Source: Halopseudomonas nanhaiensis
Lineage (GTDB): Bacteria; Pseudomonadota; Gammaproteobacteria; Pseudomonadales; Pseudomonadaceae
Direction: 5' to 3'
Assembly (NCBI RefSeq): GCF_020025155.1
Contig: NZ_CP073751.1
Span: forward strand, 1,736,001-1,800,000
Length of the DNA: 64,000 nt
The notes beneath the pieces are model-generated. The model was not told the origin of the DNA. It made no database searches and saw nothing but the letters and a program-made list of their open reading frames with translations. How positions within the stretch are numbered: position 1 is the stretch's first letter; each line of letters opens with the position of its first letter. The position numbers and the translations under genes were made by a program. Shown piece by piece: positions 62,900 through 64,000 of this stretch.

Positions 62900-63400
62900 A
62901 TGTCGAGCGTTACTCTAAAGGGCAATCCCATCAGTGTCGGTGGCTCCATGCCGCAGGTGGGTGCGCAGGCGCCGGAATTCTCGCTGGTGGCCAAGGATCT
63001 CTCCAACGTCAGCCTGTCCAGCCTGGGCGGCAAGCGCAAGATACTCAATATTTTCCCCAGCGTGGACACACCAACCTGCGCGACTTCCGTGCGTCAGTTC
63101 AACCAGCGCGCTGCCGAACTGAACAACACCGCGGTGCTGTGCATTTCCGCTGATCTGCCGTTCGCGCAGGCGCGCTTCTGCGGCGCCGAAGGGCTCGACA
63201 ATGTGATGACGCTGTCGACCATGCGCGGCGCCGACTTCCTGCGTAATTACGGTGTTGCCATCGAAAACGGTCCACTGGCTGGTGTGGCTGCGCGCGCTGT
63301 CGTGGTGCTCGATGAGAACGACAAGGTGCTGCACAGCGAGCTGGTCTCGGAAATCGCCAACGAGCCGGACTACGAAAAAGCGCTCACAGTATTGAGCTGA
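62900..63400 (+). CDS. tpx: Thiol peroxidase
   Basis: A 166-residue atypical 2-Cys peroxiredoxin of the Tpx family. The peroxidatic Cys60 is in [14 protein letters not shown] and the resolving Cys94 in [11 protein letters not shown]. It reduces peroxides using thioredoxin. AAGGAGC precedes ATG 62900; the frame runs further upstream to 62867. It follows tamB by 47 bp and is convergent with the glycosyltransferase. A short stem GGGGCC / GGCCCC (63408-63430) may act as a weak terminator. Confidence 0.95.
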   Translation: MSSVTLKGNPISVGGSMPQVGAQAPEFSLVAKDLSNVSLSSLGGKRKILNIFPSVDTPTCATSVRQFNQRAAELNNTAVLCISADLPFAQARFCGAEGLDNVMTLSTMRGADFLRNYGVAIENGPLAGVAARAVVVLDENDKVLHSELVSEIANEPDYEKALTVLS

Positions 63401-63419
63401 TCACGCAGGGGCCGGATGT

Positions 63420-64000
63420 CTACTGGCCCCACTTTCCGCTTCGTCGCATGGCGCCCCAATGGTGCTTGCGGCGGGCGAACCATTGGTACATCCCTCTGCA
63501 TCGCCACAGGGTGTTGAGCTGGCGGTAGCCGAAGTTCTCCAGAATCGCCATCAGGAACAGCCGCATCACGTCGCGGCGGCGGCTGTATACACGGAAAGAC
63601 ATGGTTTCGAGCAGCAGACCGTTCACCGACAACAGTATGCCCATGCCTACGGCCACCAGCAGGAAGATGGCCATGGCAGTATGCGAAATCCAGCCCATAG
63701 CCAGCCCGACAAACATGAACAGGTAGCCGCCCAGTTCAATAAGCGGGCCGATCCATTCGAACAGTGCCATGAACGGCCACGCCAGCCACCCCGGCGCTCC
63801 CCCTCGTAAACTGAAGCATAGGCGCCAGTGTGCCATGAGGCTCTCCGCCAGGCCGCGCTGCCAGCGACTGCGCTGCCGCCCGAGCGTCCCGAGATCCTCG
63901 GGGGCCTCGGTCCAGCAGATCGGATCTGGCAGATATCGGATGCGATAGGGAATGCGATGCTTTCGATGATGGCGATGCAGCCGAACCACCAGTTCCATGT
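63420..64000 (-). CDS. GT2 family glycosyltransferase, C-terminal part
   Basis: The gene's C-terminal 190 or so residues only; it continues past the window edge. The QxxRW catalytic motif of processive GT2 enzymes is visible in QRSRWQRGLAESL. About four transmembrane segments follow, and the tail is basic (RKHHWGAMRRSGKWG). This layout fits membrane polysaccharide synthases of the NodC/PgaC/BcsA kind, but the sugar cannot be identified. The TAG stop lies at 63420. Confidence 0.85.
   Translation of the reverse strand, partial: MELVVRLHRHHRKHRIPYRIRYLPDPICWTEAPEDLGTLGRQRSRWQRGLAESLMAHWRLCFSLRGGAPGWLAWPFMALFEWIGPLIELGGYLFMFVGLAMGWISHTAMAIFLLVAVGMGILLSVNGLLLETMSFRVYSRRRDVMRLFLMAILENFGYRQLNTLWRCRGMYQWFARRKHHWGAMRRSGKWGQ

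Overview
The window is high-GC, densely coded DNA from a gammaproteobacterium of the Pseudomonas/Halopseudomonas group. Two long stretches keep Pseudomonas gene order: ppsR-ppsA-rraA-crfX-cmpX-sigX-oprF, and aceA ... purB ... hflD-mnmA-nudix / icd / cspD / clpS-clpA. OprF has the OprF/OmpA layout. REP-type repeats (TGTAGGAGCG.. forms) also fit pseudomonads. The placement is inferred from gene content, not from a phylogeny. No rRNA, tRNA, CRISPR array, prophage or insertion sequence was recognised.

Region by region. 59-6972: a three-gene set of a transglutaminase fused to a putative amidoligase (DUF2126), a circularly permuted ATP-grasp/alpha-E protein, and a second transglutaminase. This is the least understood system in the window. 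7155-10799: electron transfer flavoprotein genes (ETF-QO divergent from etfBA). 10913-11343: a tandem array of inverted REP pairs between convergent etfA and lpxH. 11377-16589: lpxH-ppiB, divergent from glnS-cysS-SDR. 16626-19065: Na+/amino-acid symporter and a metal-dependent hydrolase-like protein. 19268-22150: proton-translocating transhydrogenase pntAA-pntAB-pntB, followed by two inverted arrays of 7-bp-period repeats that enclose terminators. 22375-23808: aldehyde dehydrogenase. 24045-30838: complete SUF Fe-S assembly operon iscR-sufBCDS-sufA-sufT-sufE, with an IscR box over its promoter.

30996-34434: diguanylate cyclase, DUF1232, DUF411, Pmp3-like and BenE-like genes. 34537-41266: gluconeogenic PEP synthase with its regulator, rraA, and the crfX-cmpX-sigX-oprF envelope-stress/porin cluster. 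41322-46945: thioesterase, isocitrate lyase, then an overlapping group of secretin-domain protein, GNAT acetyltransferase and RoxA-type ribosomal oxygenase. 47031-51506: nudix-mnmA-hflD-EamA-purB, a tight minus-strand operon. 51856-56322: icd, cspD, clpS-clpA. 56449-63400: xthA, the TamA-TamB outer-membrane assembly module, and tpx. 63420-64000: the C-terminal part of a GT2 glycosyltransferase cut by the window edge.

Most of the window is core metabolism. Isocitrate lyase and isocitrate dehydrogenase sit at the glyoxylate branch point, and PpsA/PpsR carry carbon towards gluconeogenesis. ETF, ETF-QO and transhydrogenase handle redox balance. SUF supplies Fe-S clusters (ETF-QO itself carries a 4Fe-4S centre). 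The accessory interest lies in the amidoligase/transglutaminase set, the IscR-controlled SUF operon and three classes of intergenic repeat or hairpin.
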